64,000 bases of DNA from an uncultured Chryseobacterium sp. (lineage in GTDB: Bacteria > Bacteroidota > Bacteroidia > Flavobacteriales > Weeksellaceae): assembly GCA_913778275.1 (NCBI GenBank), contig CAJYWN010000005.1, forward strand, positions 124,001-188,000, read 5' to 3'. Under the pieces are notes generated by a model. It searched no databases and was not told the origin of the DNA. It saw nothing but the letters and a program-made list of their open reading frames with translations. Shown here piece after piece: positions 27,490 through 36,637 of the stretch. Within the stretch, counting starts at the first letter, position 1; each line of letters starts with the position of its first letter. A program made the position numbers and the translations under genes.

Positions 27490-28680
27490 ATGAAGAGATT
27501 TTTGAGTTTTCTGGCCGTTATTTTTTCAATAACAGTATTCTCCCAACAGCAGGGAAAACTGAGAAAGGTAGCAACCGTAGGATTTCTGAATGTAGAAAAC
27601 CTTTGGGATACCATACGTTCAGCAGATTATATCGACGGAACAAAAGATCCCAAGAACCCCGCATTTCACAGAAGCATTCCTTTGGATTCCATCAAATTTT
27701 TAGAAGCTGAAAAATATGACGGCGTATGGAGTGACGGTGCATTAATGGGTAAAAAAGTTGTAAGATATCAAAGCGGCTCGGAAGAATTCACTCCTCAAAG
27801 TGCAAAAAACTACAATACCAAAGTATATAAGGCGAAGCTGGCCAATGAAGCAAAAGTAATTTCCGAAATGGGCGCCCAGTATACAAAGACCGCTCCCGCA
27901 GTAGTAGGACTTATTGAGGTTGAAAACAGACAGGTCATTGAAGATCTTATCAAAGAGCCAGCCTTAAAGAAATATGATTATGGCATCATCCATTACAACT
28001 CTTACGATTACAGAGGAATTGATGTGGCACTTATCTATCAGAAGAGAAGATTCACACCCACCAATTCACTAAAAAAAGAGCTGAAGGTTTTCGGTGACAA
28101 TGGAAAAAGAGAGTACACAAGAGATATCCTGGTGGTTACCGGTTTCCTTGATAATGAAAAAGTAGCATTTTTCATGAACCACTGGCCTTCCAGAAGAGGT
28201 GGTGAGGCCGCTTCGCTCCCTAAAAGAAATGCCGCAGCAGCTTTACTGAAACAACAGATGGACAGCGTAAGAGCAGCAGACCCTACAACCAAGCTTTTTG
28301 CAATGGGCGATTTTAATGACGATCCGGTAAGCTCAAGCTTAAAAAATTATCTTAAAGCTCAGCCAGGCCCGAAAGATCTAAGTGAGACAACACCGTATCT
28401 CAATTTAATGTATCCATTGTATAAAAAAGGAGTCGCTTCATTAGCCTATCAGGATGCACCCAATTTATTTGACCAGATAATTGTTTCCAAAAACTTAATT
28501 TCAGATCAGGTTACAAAAGAGTATTCGGTGTACAAAGCAGAAATTTTTGCACCGCCATATCTGGTGAACAAGGAAGGAAATTATAAAGGATATCCTTTCA
28601 GGTCCTGGAATGGCGATCAGTTTACCGGAGGTTACAGCGACCATTTCCCGGCGTTTGTAGTTCTTCAGAAAGAACCATAA
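27490..28680 (+). CDS. Secreted endonuclease/exonuclease/phosphatase family protein
   Basis: A 396-residue protein with a signal peptide (about 1-18, ITVFSQQ). All residues of the EEP (DNase I-like) active site are visible: Asn34 in FLNVEN, Glu143 in LIEVEN, the YRGIDVALIY strand, His231 in NHWPSRRGG, Asp274 and Asn276 in GDFNDDP, and Asp384-His385 in SDHFP. It should be an active metal-dependent phosphoesterase outside the cytoplasm. The substrate (DNA, RNA or small phosphate esters) is not fixed by these motifs. It is transcribed away from a TonB receptor and a lipoprotein with OB-fold-like regions, which suggests nucleic acid or nucleotide scavenging. Confidence 0.9.
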   Translation: MKRFLSFLAVIFSITVFSQQQGKLRKVATVGFLNVENLWDTIRSADYIDGTKDPKNPAFHRSIPLDSIKFLEAEKYDGVWSDGALMGKKVVRYQSGSEEFTPQSAKNYNTKVYKAKLANEAKVISEMGAQYTKTAPAVVGLIEVENRQVIEDLIKEPALKKYDYGIIHYNSYDYRGIDVALIYQKRRFTPTNSLKKELKVFGDNGKREYTRDILVVTGFLDNEKVAFFMNHWPSRRGGEAASLPKRNAAAALLKQQMDSVRAADPTTKLFAMGDFNDDPVSSSLKNYLKAQPGPKDLSETTPYLNLMYPLYKKGVASLAYQDAPNLFDQIIVSKNLISDQVTKEYSVYKAEIFAPPYLVNKEGNYKGYPFRSWNGDQFTGGYSDHFPAFVVLQKEP

Positions 28681-28683
28681 ATA

Positions 28684-28708
28684 AGGCACTCGGTTGAGTG
28701 CTTTTTTT
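28684..28708 (+). terminator. Terminator after the EEP nuclease gene
   Basis: An 8-bp stem with one wobble, loop GGTT, and a T run ending at 28708. Confidence 0.75.
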
Positions 28709-28722
28709 GTATCTTTATGTGT

Positions 28723-29142
28723 ATGAAAAATTTAGTTCTCATTATCCTTATCTCTCTTTTGCCATTTAACTGTTCGGCACAGGACAATCCAAAAAATGAC
28801 AAGGAGAAGTCCGAAATGGCACCTTCAAAAAACGACGATGGTGAATGGGATCTCACCGTGATAGATACACAGTTTGATTATTTCATGAATGCAGTAGCAA
28901 TGCCAATCAGTCAATATTCAGAATCTTATCTTAAAACAAAAAATACGCTTTTGGTAAATGAGTGGAACTCTTATTATTTTTCGGGAAGATACAGAAATGT
29001 TATAGAATCATCTATTAATTATAATCCCAAAGAACATTACGGGATCAAATTTGAGTATAAGCTTTACCAGGTTTTTGCCTATGTAAACTGGAAATACGGA
29101 CTAAGGATGAACGGGCTTTCAGGTAGTGATACGGTAAGATAA
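28723..29142 (+). CDS. Exported DUF6146-like protein
   Basis: About 139 residues from the ATG at 28723; an in-frame ATG at 28717 would only add two residues before the signal peptide MKNLVLIILISLLPFNCSAQ. A charged linker follows, then WDLTVIDTQFDYFMN, QSYLKTKN-like and a C-terminal YQVFAYVNWKYGLRMN. This pattern resembles the small DUF6146 family of Flavobacteriia, recalled and not checked. A nearby TATCTTTA differs by one base from a -7 box. No function can be assigned. Confidence 0.65.
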   Translation: MKNLVLIILISLLPFNCSAQDNPKNDKEKSEMAPSKNDDGEWDLTVIDTQFDYFMNAVAMPISQYSESYLKTKNTLLVNEWNSYYFSGRYRNVIESSINYNPKEHYGIKFEYKLYQVFAYVNWKYGLRMNGLSGSDTVR

Positions 29143-29144
29143 TT

Positions 29145-29175
29145 AAAAAGGTCCAGAGTAATTCTGAACCTTTTT
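29145..29175. terminator. Bidirectional terminator between convergent genes
   Basis: AAAAAGGT then CAGA on the left pairs with TCTG then ACCTTTTT on the right, with one internal mismatch. It serves the gene on each side. Confidence 0.78.
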
Positions 29176-29195
29176 ATTTTATGAATAGTTTTAAA

Positions 29196-29792
29196 TTATT
29201 TGTTGAATAATTCCTCTACTTTATCCCAGTTTACCACCTCGAAAAATGCTGCTACATAATCCGGTCTTCTATTCTGATAGTTCAGATAATAAGCATGCTC
29301 CCAAACATCAAGCCCTAAAACCGGAGTACCTTTAACATCCGCCACAGGCATTAATGGATTATCCTGATTTGGCGTAGACGTTACTGCAACGGAACCGTCA
29401 CTATTTTTTACCAGCCAAGCCCATCCTGAACCGAATCTTGTCTTAGCAGCATCGGAGAAATCTGTTTTAAATTTCTCAAAACCGCCATAAGCTTCGATGG
29501 CAGCCTTTACATTACCAACAGGTTCTTTGCTTCCCCCGGGAGTTAGGATTTCCCAGAATAACGTATGGTTGAAGTGCCCTCCTCCATTGTTTCTTACAGC
29601 AGGTTTATCTGTTCCTGTCTGGCAGATTTCTTCGATGGATTTTCCTTCAAGATCAGTTCCTTTAATAGCATTGTTCAGATTATCGATATATGCCTGATGA
29701 TGCTTTGTATGGTGGATCTCCATTGTTTTTGCATCAATTGTAGGCTCTAATGCGTCGTAAGCATATCCTAGTTTTGGTAATTCAAATGACAT
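29196..29792 (-). CDS. Superoxide dismutase, Mn/Fe family
   Basis: The enzyme turns superoxide into oxygen and hydrogen peroxide. The 198-residue protein has metal ligands in [24 protein letters not shown] and [15 protein letters not shown]. The GGGHFNH and NQDNPLM segments look like the manganese type, though this family includes enzymes that use either metal. No signal peptide is present, so it is cytoplasmic. A complete promoter lies upstream. Confidence 0.95.
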   Translation of the reverse strand: MSFELPKLGYAYDALEPTIDAKTMEIHHTKHHQAYIDNLNNAIKGTDLEGKSIEEICQTGTDKPAVRNNGGGHFNHTLFWEILTPGGSKEPVGNVKAAIEAYGGFEKFKTDFSDAAKTRFGSGWAWLVKNSDGSVAVTSTPNQDNPLMPVADVKGTPVLGLDVWEHAYYLNYQNRRPDYVAAFFEVVNWDKVEELFNK

Positions 29793-29817
29793 AATTTTAT
29801 TTTTAATGTTATTAACC

Positions 29818-29848
29818 CAAATTTAACCATAAATACCCCTATATTCAA
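29818..29848 (-). promoter_or_regulatory. Complete promoter of the superoxide dismutase gene
   Basis: Minus-strand TTTTTTG ending in TTG at 29846-29848, a 20-base spacer, and TAAATTTG (29818-29825). The leader is about 20 bases. Confidence 0.75.
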
Positions 29849-29985
29849 AAAACAGGCATTACTTTAATAAATCTTTAACATTGATAGATTGATTTAGAAT
29901 GAATTAAATTCCGAACAGCATGGAAGCCGGGAGATGGAAGTTTAAAAGCCTTTAATTAATCATTCCGGATTTTAATTTCATCATT

Positions 29986-30024
29986 ATAAAAAACTAAAAG
30001 CACGAACCAATTGATCCGTGCTTT
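29986..30024 (-). terminator. Terminator of rho
   Basis: AAAGCACG/CGTGCTTT stem (29997-30004 with 30017-30024), with TTTTTTA downstream on the minus strand. Confidence 0.72.
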
Positions 30025-30049
30025 CTATTTAACAAAAATAAATTAATTA

Positions 30050-31861
30050 TTATTTATTCATTGACATCAGAAACTCCTCATTATTTAAGGTTCCCTTGAT
30101 ATTTTTATCAACAAATTCCATAGCTTCCACAGGGTTCATTTCAGAAAGATATTTCCTTAAAATCCACATCCTCTGTGAAGTAACCTCATCAAGAAGCAAA
30201 TCATCTCTACGGGTACTTGAAGCTACAAGATCAATAGCAGGATAAATTCTTCGGTTGGCAATTTTTCTGTCCAGCTGAAGCTCCATATTTCCGGTTCCTT
30301 TGAATTCTTCAAAAATCACCTCATCCATTTTGGACCCTGTATCAATAAGAGCTGTTGCAATAATCGTTAAAGACCCGCCTCCTTCAATTTTTCTTGCTGC
30401 TCCGAAGAATCTTTTCGGACGGTGTAATGCATTGGCATCTACTCCTCCGGAAAGCACTTTTCCTGAAGCCGGTGTCACGGTGTTATACGCTCTTGCCAAT
30501 CTTGTTATGGAATCCAACAGAATGACAACATCGTGCCCGCACTCTACCATTCTCTGCGCTTTTGCGAGAACAAGGTTAGCCACTTTCACATGCTTTTCTG
30601 CTGCTTCATCGAAAGTTGATGCAATTACTTCCGCATTCACACTTCTTTCCATATCTGTTACCTCTTCAGGACGTTCGTCAATAAGAAGCACCATCATATA
30701 CACTTCGGGATGGTTTGCCGCAATAGAGTTGGCAATATCTTTCAGAAGCATGGTTTTACCGGTTTTCGGCTGGGCAACAATCATTGCGCGTTGTCCCTTT
30801 CCAATAGGAGCGAACAAATCGACAACTCTTGTTGAAATCGTAGACCCTTTTCCTGCAAGATTAAATTTTTCTTCCGGGAAAAGAGGTGTTAAATATTCAA
30901 AAGCCACACGGTCTTTTATGAATGCCAAATCACGTCCGTTAACTTCAGTTGGTCTTAGTAAAGAAAAGTACTTTTCGCCTTCTTTCGGTAATCTTACGAT
31001 CCCTTTTACGGTATCTCCTGTTTTTAAGCCGAAATTTCTGATCTGCGCCGTAGAAACATACACATCATCCGGTGAAGAAATATAGCTGAAATCCGATGAA
31101 CGCAGGAATCCATAGTTATCCGGAAGGATTTCCAATACCCCTTCAATGCTCACCATCCCGTCGAAACTGAACTCCTTTTTCTGTTCCTGGTGTTCGTCGT
31201 TTCTTTCAGAATGTTGCTGCTGTTGCTGCTGCTTATTCTGATTATGATTTTGATTATGGTTCTGGTTTTGGCTTTTATTCTGATTTCCGTTACTGTGCGG
31301 ATTGATGTGTTGTCCTTTTTGGGATCTGGCCTGTGGCTGAGGGTTATTTGGCCTTTCTTCTGCCGGAGCAGGTTCTGGAGATTCTGTGTTTTTATGAATT
31401 TCTGGTTTCTCTTGCAATGTTTCTGTAACAGTTGCATTTGTTGTGGAAACTCTTTTCCTTTTTTTCTTGGCCGCCGGTGCAGAAATTTCTTCTGTCGTTT
31501 CTGTCGGCTCTGCTTTCACCTCTTCCTGAATAGGCTCTGATGAAGGTTTTTCTTCTGTTTCTATTTTTTCTTCAGCCTTTGGTGTCTGTTCTGCTTTTGG
31601 CTTGGCTGCCGCTTTCTTTGGAGCAGCTTTTCTGGCAGGTGCCTTCGCAGGTTTTTCTGCGGCCTTCTCTTCAGTATCTATACTGCTTTCTGTGGCGCCG
31701 AAATATTCTTTTGCCACTTTGGGATTCGAAGCCTGAAAGTCAAGAATTGCAAAGATTTTGTCATTTTCAGTGCTGTTTCTTGCAACTTTAACGCCCAAAT
31801 CCTTTAAGATTTTAGTCAGCTCCGTTACGGATTTTGACCTTAACGTTTCAATGTTAAACAT
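30050..31861 (-). CDS. rho: Transcription termination factor Rho with a long disordered insertion
   Basis: Rho is the hexameric RNA helicase that ends transcription. The start is placed at 31861 ([10 protein letters not shown]), giving 603 residues; a longer frame to 31972 would overlap the promoter. Residues 1-55 form the Rho N-terminal helical domain. Residues about 58-230 form a low-complexity insert, first rich in Ala, Lys, Glu and Pro and then rich in Gln, Asn and His. The RNA-binding cold-shock-like domain is at about 231-310 ([14 protein letters not shown]). The ATPase follows with [34 protein letters not shown] and the Q-loop [16 protein letters not shown]. Bacteroidota Rho proteins are known for such inserts. 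Confidence 0.96.
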   Translation of the reverse strand: MFNIETLRSKSVTELTKILKDLGVKVARNSTENDKIFAILDFQASNPKVAKEYFGATESSIDTEEKAAEKPAKAPARKAAPKKAAAKPKAEQTPKAEEKIETEEKPSSEPIQEEVKAEPTETTEEISAPAAKKKRKRVSTTNATVTETLQEKPEIHKNTESPEPAPAEERPNNPQPQARSQKGQHINPHSNGNQNKSQNQNHNQNHNQNKQQQQQQHSERNDEHQEQKKEFSFDGMVSIEGVLEILPDNYGFLRSSDFSYISSPDDVYVSTAQIRNFGLKTGDTVKGIVRLPKEGEKYFSLLRPTEVNGRDLAFIKDRVAFEYLTPLFPEEKFNLAGKGSTISTRVVDLFAPIGKGQRAMIVAQPKTGKTMLLKDIANSIAANHPEVYMMVLLIDERPEEVTDMERSVNAEVIASTFDEAAEKHVKVANLVLAKAQRMVECGHDVVILLDSITRLARAYNTVTPASGKVLSGGVDANALHRPKRFFGAARKIEGGGSLTIIATALIDTGSKMDEVIFEEFKGTGNMELQLDRKIANRRIYPAIDLVASSTRRDDLLLDEVTSQRMWILRKYLSEMNPVEAMEFVDKNIKGTLNNEEFLMSMNK

Positions 31862-31942
31862 ATTTAATGTAAAAAATGTAATTAATTGTGAGTAAGAAAA
31901 GTAAGTCCGGTGACTTTTGTTTTCAAGTACATTTGTATAATG

Positions 31943-31972
31943 CAAATCTACACTTATTTTTGAATTGTGCAA
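31943..31972 (-). promoter_or_regulatory. Complete promoter of rho
   Basis: Minus-strand TTG (31970-31972), 19-base spacer, TAGATTTG (31943-31950). It gives a leader of about 75-80 bases and supports the start at 31861. It overlaps the divergent promoter at 31960-31989. Confidence 0.75.
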
Positions 31973-31989
31973 AATTTATGCTACTTTTG
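31960..31989 (+). promoter_or_regulatory. Complete promoter of the DUF4293 gene
   Basis: TTTTTG ending in TTG at 31960-31962, 19-base spacer, TACTTTTG (31982-31989). Its -33 element lies inside the spacer of the rho promoter and vice versa. Confidence 0.75.
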
Positions 31990-32006
31990 CAGGGAATTTA
32001 ACTATA

Positions 32007-32396
32007 ATGATACAAAGAATACAGACAATATGGACATTCCTGGCAGTTTTAGCTGCTGTGTTCCTGTTCATTACGGGTCAGGATGTGCTCATTTCCGAGA
32101 CTCTGCCTGTACTGAATGTAGCCTGTGTAGTCCTTGTTTTGATTGGATTATTAAGTGTGTTCAGTTATAAAAACAGAAAAAGACAAATTTTGCTGAATAA
32201 TATCAGCATCATTATAAACGTTTTGTTGGTTGGTATATTGATTTACTGGCTACTCAGCTTATCCGGAGGAATTCAGATTCCTGAGAAGGGTATTGAGCCA
32301 ATATTTCCATTTATTGCGATAGTATGTTTGTTTATTGCAAACATCTACATCAAAAAAGATGAGAGGCTCGTAAAATCTGTAGACAGACTTCGATAA
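32007..32396 (+). CDS. DUF4293 membrane protein
   Basis: The start at 32007 (MIQRIQTIWTFLAV) follows its promoter; the earlier in-frame ATG at 31965 is upstream of the -7 box and cannot be used from it. The 129-residue protein has four membrane helices, at about 8-24, 34-50, 61-84 and 95-112, and a short basic tail. The MIQRIQT start is characteristic of DUF4293, a family found next to rho in Bacteroidota. Its function is unknown. Confidence 0.85.
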   Translation: MIQRIQTIWTFLAVLAAVFLFITGQDVLISETLPVLNVACVVLVLIGLLSVFSYKNRKRQILLNNISIIINVLLVGILIYWLLSLSGGIQIPEKGIEPIFPFIAIVCLFIANIYIKKDERLVKSVDRLR

Positions 32397-32420
32397 CCGT
32401 ACAACGATTTTTTGAGTGAG

Positions 32421-32448
32421 AACAGCTTCTTTCAGGAGCTGTTTTTTT
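32421..32448 (+). terminator. Terminator after the DUF4293 gene
   Basis: A 10-bp stem with one wobble (32421-32430 with 32434-32443), loop TTC, T run to 32448. Confidence 0.8.
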
Positions 32449-32559
32449 ATTTTTATTATACGGATTATTATCTCCAATTTTTTCATCATTCAATTTTTTA
32501 TCATTAAAAATGCAACATTTTCGTTTAACCCGCGACAGATTATCTATAAATTATAATAC

Positions 32560-33480
32560 ATGAAAAAACTAACCTATCTTACTTTTTCCTTATTTTCGAT
32601 ATTTTCTTTTGCTCAGGAAGTTTCCAAAGAAAGAGTTCAGACCATTCTTTCAACGTTGGCTTCAGATGAAATGAAGGGCCGTGAAATCGGGACTCAGGAA
32701 AATGAAAATGCGGCCAATTACATTGCAAAGCTTTTTAAAGAAAATAACCTCGAATACTGCACTGGGAATTCCTATCTTGTTCCTTTCTCCTACAAAGGCA
32801 AAACAGCATATAATGTTTGCGGGGTCAAAAAAGGTAAAACAGATCAATATTTGGGGTTTTCCGGGCATTTTGATCACATCGGGACCAGCAATAATCCAAA
32901 AGACAATATTTATAACGGTGCTGATGATGATGCCAGCGGAATCACAACGCTTGCAGGAATTGCAGATTATTTTAAGAATAAAGATCCTCAATTCTCAATG
33001 GTTTTCATGGCCTTTAACGGCGAAGAGAAAGGAATGCTGGGCTCTAAAGCTATTTCCTCCGATAAAAGTCTGGACAAAATCTATAATAACCTTACGGCTC
33101 TTTTCAACTTTGAAATGGTGGCAACAGAATCGGCATTCGGTAAAAATGCCCTCTTTATGACCGGGGACGAATTTTCAGATCTTGATGAGCTTTTCAACAA
33201 GAATGCGGAGAACGGGCTAAAAATCAATCCTGATCCATACGCTGCTCAGCAATTGTTTTACCGTTCGGACAATGTAAGCTTTGTAAAAAAGAAAATTATT
33301 GCCCATTCTTTTTCAACGGTTGATATGACAAAAGCCAGTCATTATCACAACGAAAGCGATGATATCCATGTGGTGGATTTTGATAACCTCACACAGATCA
33401 TCAATAATTTTGGGAAAACCCTTGAAAAACTGTCTCCGCAAAATTTCACACCGAAATACAATAATTCTGTACGATTTTAA
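32560..33480 (+). CDS. Secreted M28 family zinc aminopeptidase
   Basis: A 306-residue protein with a signal peptide (about 1-18, IFSFAQ). M28 peptidases use two zinc ions to remove N-terminal residues. The ligands are visible: His in GHFDHIG, Asp in GADDDASGI, Glu pair in NGEEKGMLGS, a further acidic ligand near NFEMVA, and His in the SHYHNESDD region. It probably acts in the periplasm or outside. No companion genes clarify its substrate. Confidence 0.88.
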   Translation: MKKLTYLTFSLFSIFSFAQEVSKERVQTILSTLASDEMKGREIGTQENENAANYIAKLFKENNLEYCTGNSYLVPFSYKGKTAYNVCGVKKGKTDQYLGFSGHFDHIGTSNNPKDNIYNGADDDASGITTLAGIADYFKNKDPQFSMVFMAFNGEEKGMLGSKAISSDKSLDKIYNNLTALFNFEMVATESAFGKNALFMTGDEFSDLDELFNKNAENGLKINPDPYAAQQLFYRSDNVSFVKKKIIAHSFSTVDMTKASHYHNESDDIHVVDFDNLTQIINNFGKTLEKLSPQNFTPKYNNSVRF

Positions 33481-33488
33481 TCTTTCAC

Positions 33489-33516
33489 AGCCACCGGAAA
33501 CCGGTGGTTTTATTTT
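33489..33516 (+). terminator. Terminator after the M28 peptidase gene
   Basis: GCCACCGG/CCGGTGGT stem with loop AAA, then TTTATTTT. Confidence 0.78.
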
Positions 33517-33605
33517 CCATAAATATTTGTAACAAAACAGGAACAAACCGAACATATTAGAAAAAGTAAAAGACCTTTAAAAACGTCTTATCATTTAATT
33601 TTCCT

Positions 33606-33613
33606 TATTTTTG
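33606..33613 (+). promoter_or_regulatory. -7 promoter box of the ABC exporter gene
   Basis: TATTTTTG, 19 bases before the ATG at 33633. No -33 TTG at the right distance. Confidence 0.5.
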
Positions 33614-33632
33614 TAAATTAATCTAAAATTTA

Positions 33633-35462
33633 ATGAATTATTACAAACGAGCGATAGATAACATACTCCCTTATAAAAAATCAATTGCGGCCGGAATCTT
33701 CTTTAATATTTTATACGCACTGTTCAATATTATTGCCATGCTTTTCTTTATGCCGGTACTGAACATCCTTTTTGACAAAGAAACGGAAAAAATTGGCAGG
33801 CAGCCAACTTACGAAGGCATTTCAAAGGCAGGAACGTTCCTAAAGGAAAGCTTCAATTATCAAATTCAGCAGGTGCAGATTGAGAAAGGGCCTGAATATA
33901 TCCTTCTTATCACTTGTATCTTGTTTATATCCATGTTTTTCCTGAGAAATATTTTCAGTTATTTATCAGAATTTTATCTTACGTTTTCACGAACCGGTGT
34001 TTCAAGGGATTTCAGAATAAAGCTGCATGATAAAATTTTAGATTTGCCTGTATCTTTTTTTACAAACTCCAGGAAAGGTGATGTCTTTGCAAGAATAACT
34101 TCTGATGTAAGTGAGGTGGAAGGCAATATTCTGAACAGCTTAATTGATCTTATCCGCTCTCCGATTGTAATCATCATTACAATGGGTTATCTTTTATATT
34201 CAAATTTTGAGCTTACCATTTTCACATTGATCGTTTTTCCGATTATGGGCACTCTAATTTCAATAATCGGAAAAAGCTTGAAAAAAGATACGGGAGAAGC
34301 CCAGAATGAATTGGGAAAAATGTATTCTTTTGTGGATGAAACACTGGTAGGACTGAAAATTATTAAAATTTTTGATGCTTCACCTCAAATCAAGAAAAGA
34401 TTTGATGATGTTTTGAATAATATAAGAAGACTTTCCCTGAAACTTTTTAAGAAGAAAGCGCTCGCCTCGCCTGTGAGTGAACTCCTGGGTGCGATTACCA
34501 TAGGCATGATCGTTTACTTCGGAGGCAGGCTTGCCATCCAGGGGAAAGGATTATCCGGGAGCGAATTCATCACCTATATTGCTTTATTTTACACAATCCT
34601 ACAGCCTTTGAAAGCTCTATCTTCTGCCATTTCCAATATTCAAAAAGGAGAAGTTTCCGCTAAAAGAATTTTTGAAATTCTGGATGCAGACTATCACATT
34701 AAAGAGCTGAAAGACGCTAAAGAAATTACAGATTTTGAGCGAAATGTTGAATTCAAAAACATCACTTTCGGATATGAAGACCGTGAAGTTCTCAAAGATT
34801 TTTCGTTATCTATCCCAAAAGGTAAAACCGTAGCACTGGTAGGACAGAGCGGTAGCGGAAAAAGCACACTGGCGAATCTGATTACCCGTTTTTATGACGT
34901 TAATAAAGGCGAAGTACTTATTGACGGAGAAAACATTATCAATATAAAACTATCCAGCTACAGAAAATTATTCGGGCTGGTAACACAGGACAATATATTA
35001 TTCAACGATTCTATCCGAAACAATATTTCTTTGGGTAAGCCGGATGCAACTTTAGAAGAAATCCAGGCTGCAGCAAAAATTGCCAATGCCCATGATTTCA
35101 TTATGGATCTTCCCAAGCAATACGACACGAGCATTGGCGAAGCGGGAGGAAAACTTTCGGGAGGCCAGAAACAGAGGATTTCTATCGCAAGAGCGGTACT
35201 TAAAAATCCGCCAATCATGATTCTTGATGAGGCAACATCCGCACTGGATACCGAATCTGAAAGATTTGTGCAGGATGCATTGGAAAAAATGATGCAAAAC
35301 AGGACTTCTCTTGTTATTGCACACCGCCTTTCAACCATTCAGAAAGCCGACTGGATCGTGGTAATGGAAAAAGGAAAGATTATAGAGCAGGGAACCCATC
35401 ATGATCTTATCGCCAAGAAAGGGATGTATAACAAACTGGTAGAACTGCAAAATTTCGATTAA
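33633..35462 (+). CDS. ABC exporter, fused membrane and ATPase domains (MsbA-like)
   Basis: A 609-residue half-transporter that should dimerise. The membrane domain (about 1-325) has six helices, with a longer first external loop at about 45-90. The ATPase (about 365-609) has Walker A GQSGSGKST, Q-loop LVTQDN, signature LSGGQKQR, Walker B IMILDEATSALD and the H-loop IAHRLST. Relatives include the lipid A flippase MsbA and drug exporters; sequence alone does not decide the cargo. The next gene begins 12 bases downstream. Confidence 0.93.
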   Translation: MNYYKRAIDNILPYKKSIAAGIFFNILYALFNIIAMLFFMPVLNILFDKETEKIGRQPTYEGISKAGTFLKESFNYQIQQVQIEKGPEYILLITCILFISMFFLRNIFSYLSEFYLTFSRTGVSRDFRIKLHDKILDLPVSFFTNSRKGDVFARITSDVSEVEGNILNSLIDLIRSPIVIIITMGYLLYSNFELTIFTLIVFPIMGTLISIIGKSLKKDTGEAQNELGKMYSFVDETLVGLKIIKIFDASPQIKKRFDDVLNNIRRLSLKLFKKKALASPVSELLGAITIGMIVYFGGRLAIQGKGLSGSEFITYIALFYTILQPLKALSSAISNIQKGEVSAKRIFEILDADYHIKELKDAKEITDFERNVEFKNITFGYEDREVLKDFSLSIPKGKTVALVGQSGSGKSTLANLITRFYDVNKGEVLIDGENIINIKLSSYRKLFGLVTQDNILFNDSIRNNISLGKPDATLEEIQAAAKIANAHDFIMDLPKQYDTSIGEAGGKLSGGQKQRISIARAVLKNPPIMILDEATSALDTESERFVQDALEKMMQNRTSLVIAHRLSTIQKADWIVVMEKGKIIEQGTHHDLIAKKGMYNKLVELQNFD

Positions 35463-35474
35463 ATTTAATTCCAT

Positions 35475-35819
35475 ATGAATCCTATACAAGAGTATTTCTA
35501 CAGACTGAAAGAGCCTGAAAGAAGTACTCTTCTTTTTTTGCGTGAAAAAATCCTGAAATCTGACACTGAAAACGTTACAGAAACACTAAGCTTCGGATTG
35601 CCTTTCTTTAAATACAAAAAGAAGATGCTGTGTTATTTTAACTACAGTAAAAAACATAAGAAATTTTACATCAGCTTTTACCATGGAGACCGGATTGATC
35701 ATCCGGAATTGCTTCAGGAAGACAGGAAGAAATTTAAAATACTGCTGATTGATATGGACAAAGACTTGCCAGTGGATTTAATTTTAGGATTGATTAATGA
35801 AGTTAAAAATGTTTATTAA
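35475..35819 (+). CDS. DUF1801 domain protein
   Basis: A 114-residue cytoplasmic protein. The TETLSFGLPFFKYKKKMLCYFNY stretch (split into weak strands) and YISFYHGDRI match the DUF1801 (YdhG-like) fold. Its biochemical role is unknown. It follows the ABC exporter within 12 bases, so it is probably on the same mRNA. Confidence 0.82.
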   Translation: MNPIQEYFYRLKEPERSTLLFLREKILKSDTENVTETLSFGLPFFKYKKKMLCYFNYSKKHKKFYISFYHGDRIDHPELLQEDRKKFKILLIDMDKDLPVDLILGLINEVKNVY

Positions 35820-35824
35820 CTGGT

Positions 35825-35914
35825 TTTAGCTAACCCTTTTCATTCTTTAAATTTCGGCTAAAGCCAATTGATTATATTTATTGCTAAACGGGCTAAAGCC
35901 TGTTCCTATTGATA
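35825..35914 (+). repeat. Dispersed twin-palindrome repeat, copy A
   Basis: Two GGCTAAAGCC palindromes (35856-35865 and 35891-35900), the second followed by TGTTCCTATTGATA. The same pair and tail occur at 49009-49065 and, inverted, at 57454-57513. Confidence 0.8.
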
Positions 35915-35933
35915 ACTCTCTTATCTTTTAAAC

Positions 35934-35959
35934 CAAAAAACCGCTCCATAAGAAGCGGT
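35934..35959 (-). terminator. Terminator of psd
   Basis: ACCGCT/AGCGGT stem with TTTTTTGG downstream on the minus strand. Confidence 0.7.
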
Positions 35960-35979
35960 CTTGTATATTTAATATTTTT

Positions 35980-36633
35980 TTACTCTTTCATTCTTGCGAT
36001 CACATCCAGTCCTCCTTTTGTGATATCACCGATCTTACAGATGATTTCGGTATCCAGGGGCAGGAAAACATCCATTCTTGATCCGAATTTTATAAAGCCG
36101 AATTCATGTCCCGCTTTCGCATCATCGCCTTCATTACAGTAGAAAACAATCCTTCTGGCAACATATCCTGCGATCTGGCGGAATACCACCTGATGGTTGG
36201 TAAGACTTTCTACCGCAACAGTTGTTCTTTCATTTTCCGTAGAAGATTTCTCATGCCATGCCACAAGATATTTTCCGGGATGATACTTCTTATAAATCAC
36301 CTTTCCTGAAACCGGATATCTGCAGATGTGAACATTCAGCGGAGACATAAATATGGAAACCTGAATTGCTTTTCCTTTTATGAACTCATCTTCTTCCACT
36401 TCTTTTATCATCACAACCTTTCCGTCAACCGGGGCAATTACATTCTCTCTATGATCTAAGATTTCACGGTTTGGCACCCTGAAGAACCAGAATACAAGAC
36501 TGTAAACAACCAGTAAAGGCAGAATGATCACCAGTGACCACATTTCAAGAAAATAAATGGCCAATGCACTCAAAATGATAAACAATAAGGAGGTAACAGT
36601 GATTGTTCCTTTCGATTCTCTGTGTAATTTCAT
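35980..36633 (-). CDS. psd: Phosphatidylserine decarboxylase
   Basis: Psd makes phosphatidylethanolamine by decarboxylating phosphatidylserine. The 217-residue proenzyme is of the short type. The self-cleavage site that yields the pyruvoyl group is the Gly-Ser of FIKFGSRMDVFLP. Two membrane segments near the N-terminus (about 10-45) anchor it. It starts 4 bases after the cdsA stop, so the two lipid genes form an operon. Confidence 0.94.
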   Translation of the reverse strand: MKLHRESKGTITVTSLLFIILSALAIYFLEMWSLVIILPLLVVYSLVFWFFRVPNREILDHRENVIAPVDGKVVMIKEVEEDEFIKGKAIQVSIFMSPLNVHICRYPVSGKVIYKKYHPGKYLVAWHEKSSTENERTTVAVESLTNHQVVFRQIAGYVARRIVFYCNEGDDAKAGHEFGFIKFGSRMDVFLPLDTEIICKIGDITKGGLDVIARMKE

Positions 36634-36637
36634 GAGA

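Noticed and set aside
30300..31085. 261-codon plus-strand open frame opposite the Rho ATPase
   Set aside because: Rho motifs are intact on the other strand and this frame has no domain.
31190..31791. Plus-strand open frames rich in Leu, Ile and Phe opposite rho
   Set aside because: They are the reverse reading of the low-complexity Rho insert; the membrane-like look comes from composition.
31862..31972. Longer N-terminus for Rho starting at 31972
   Set aside because: It would run through the rho promoter at 31943-31972, and the Rho domain begins exactly at 31861.
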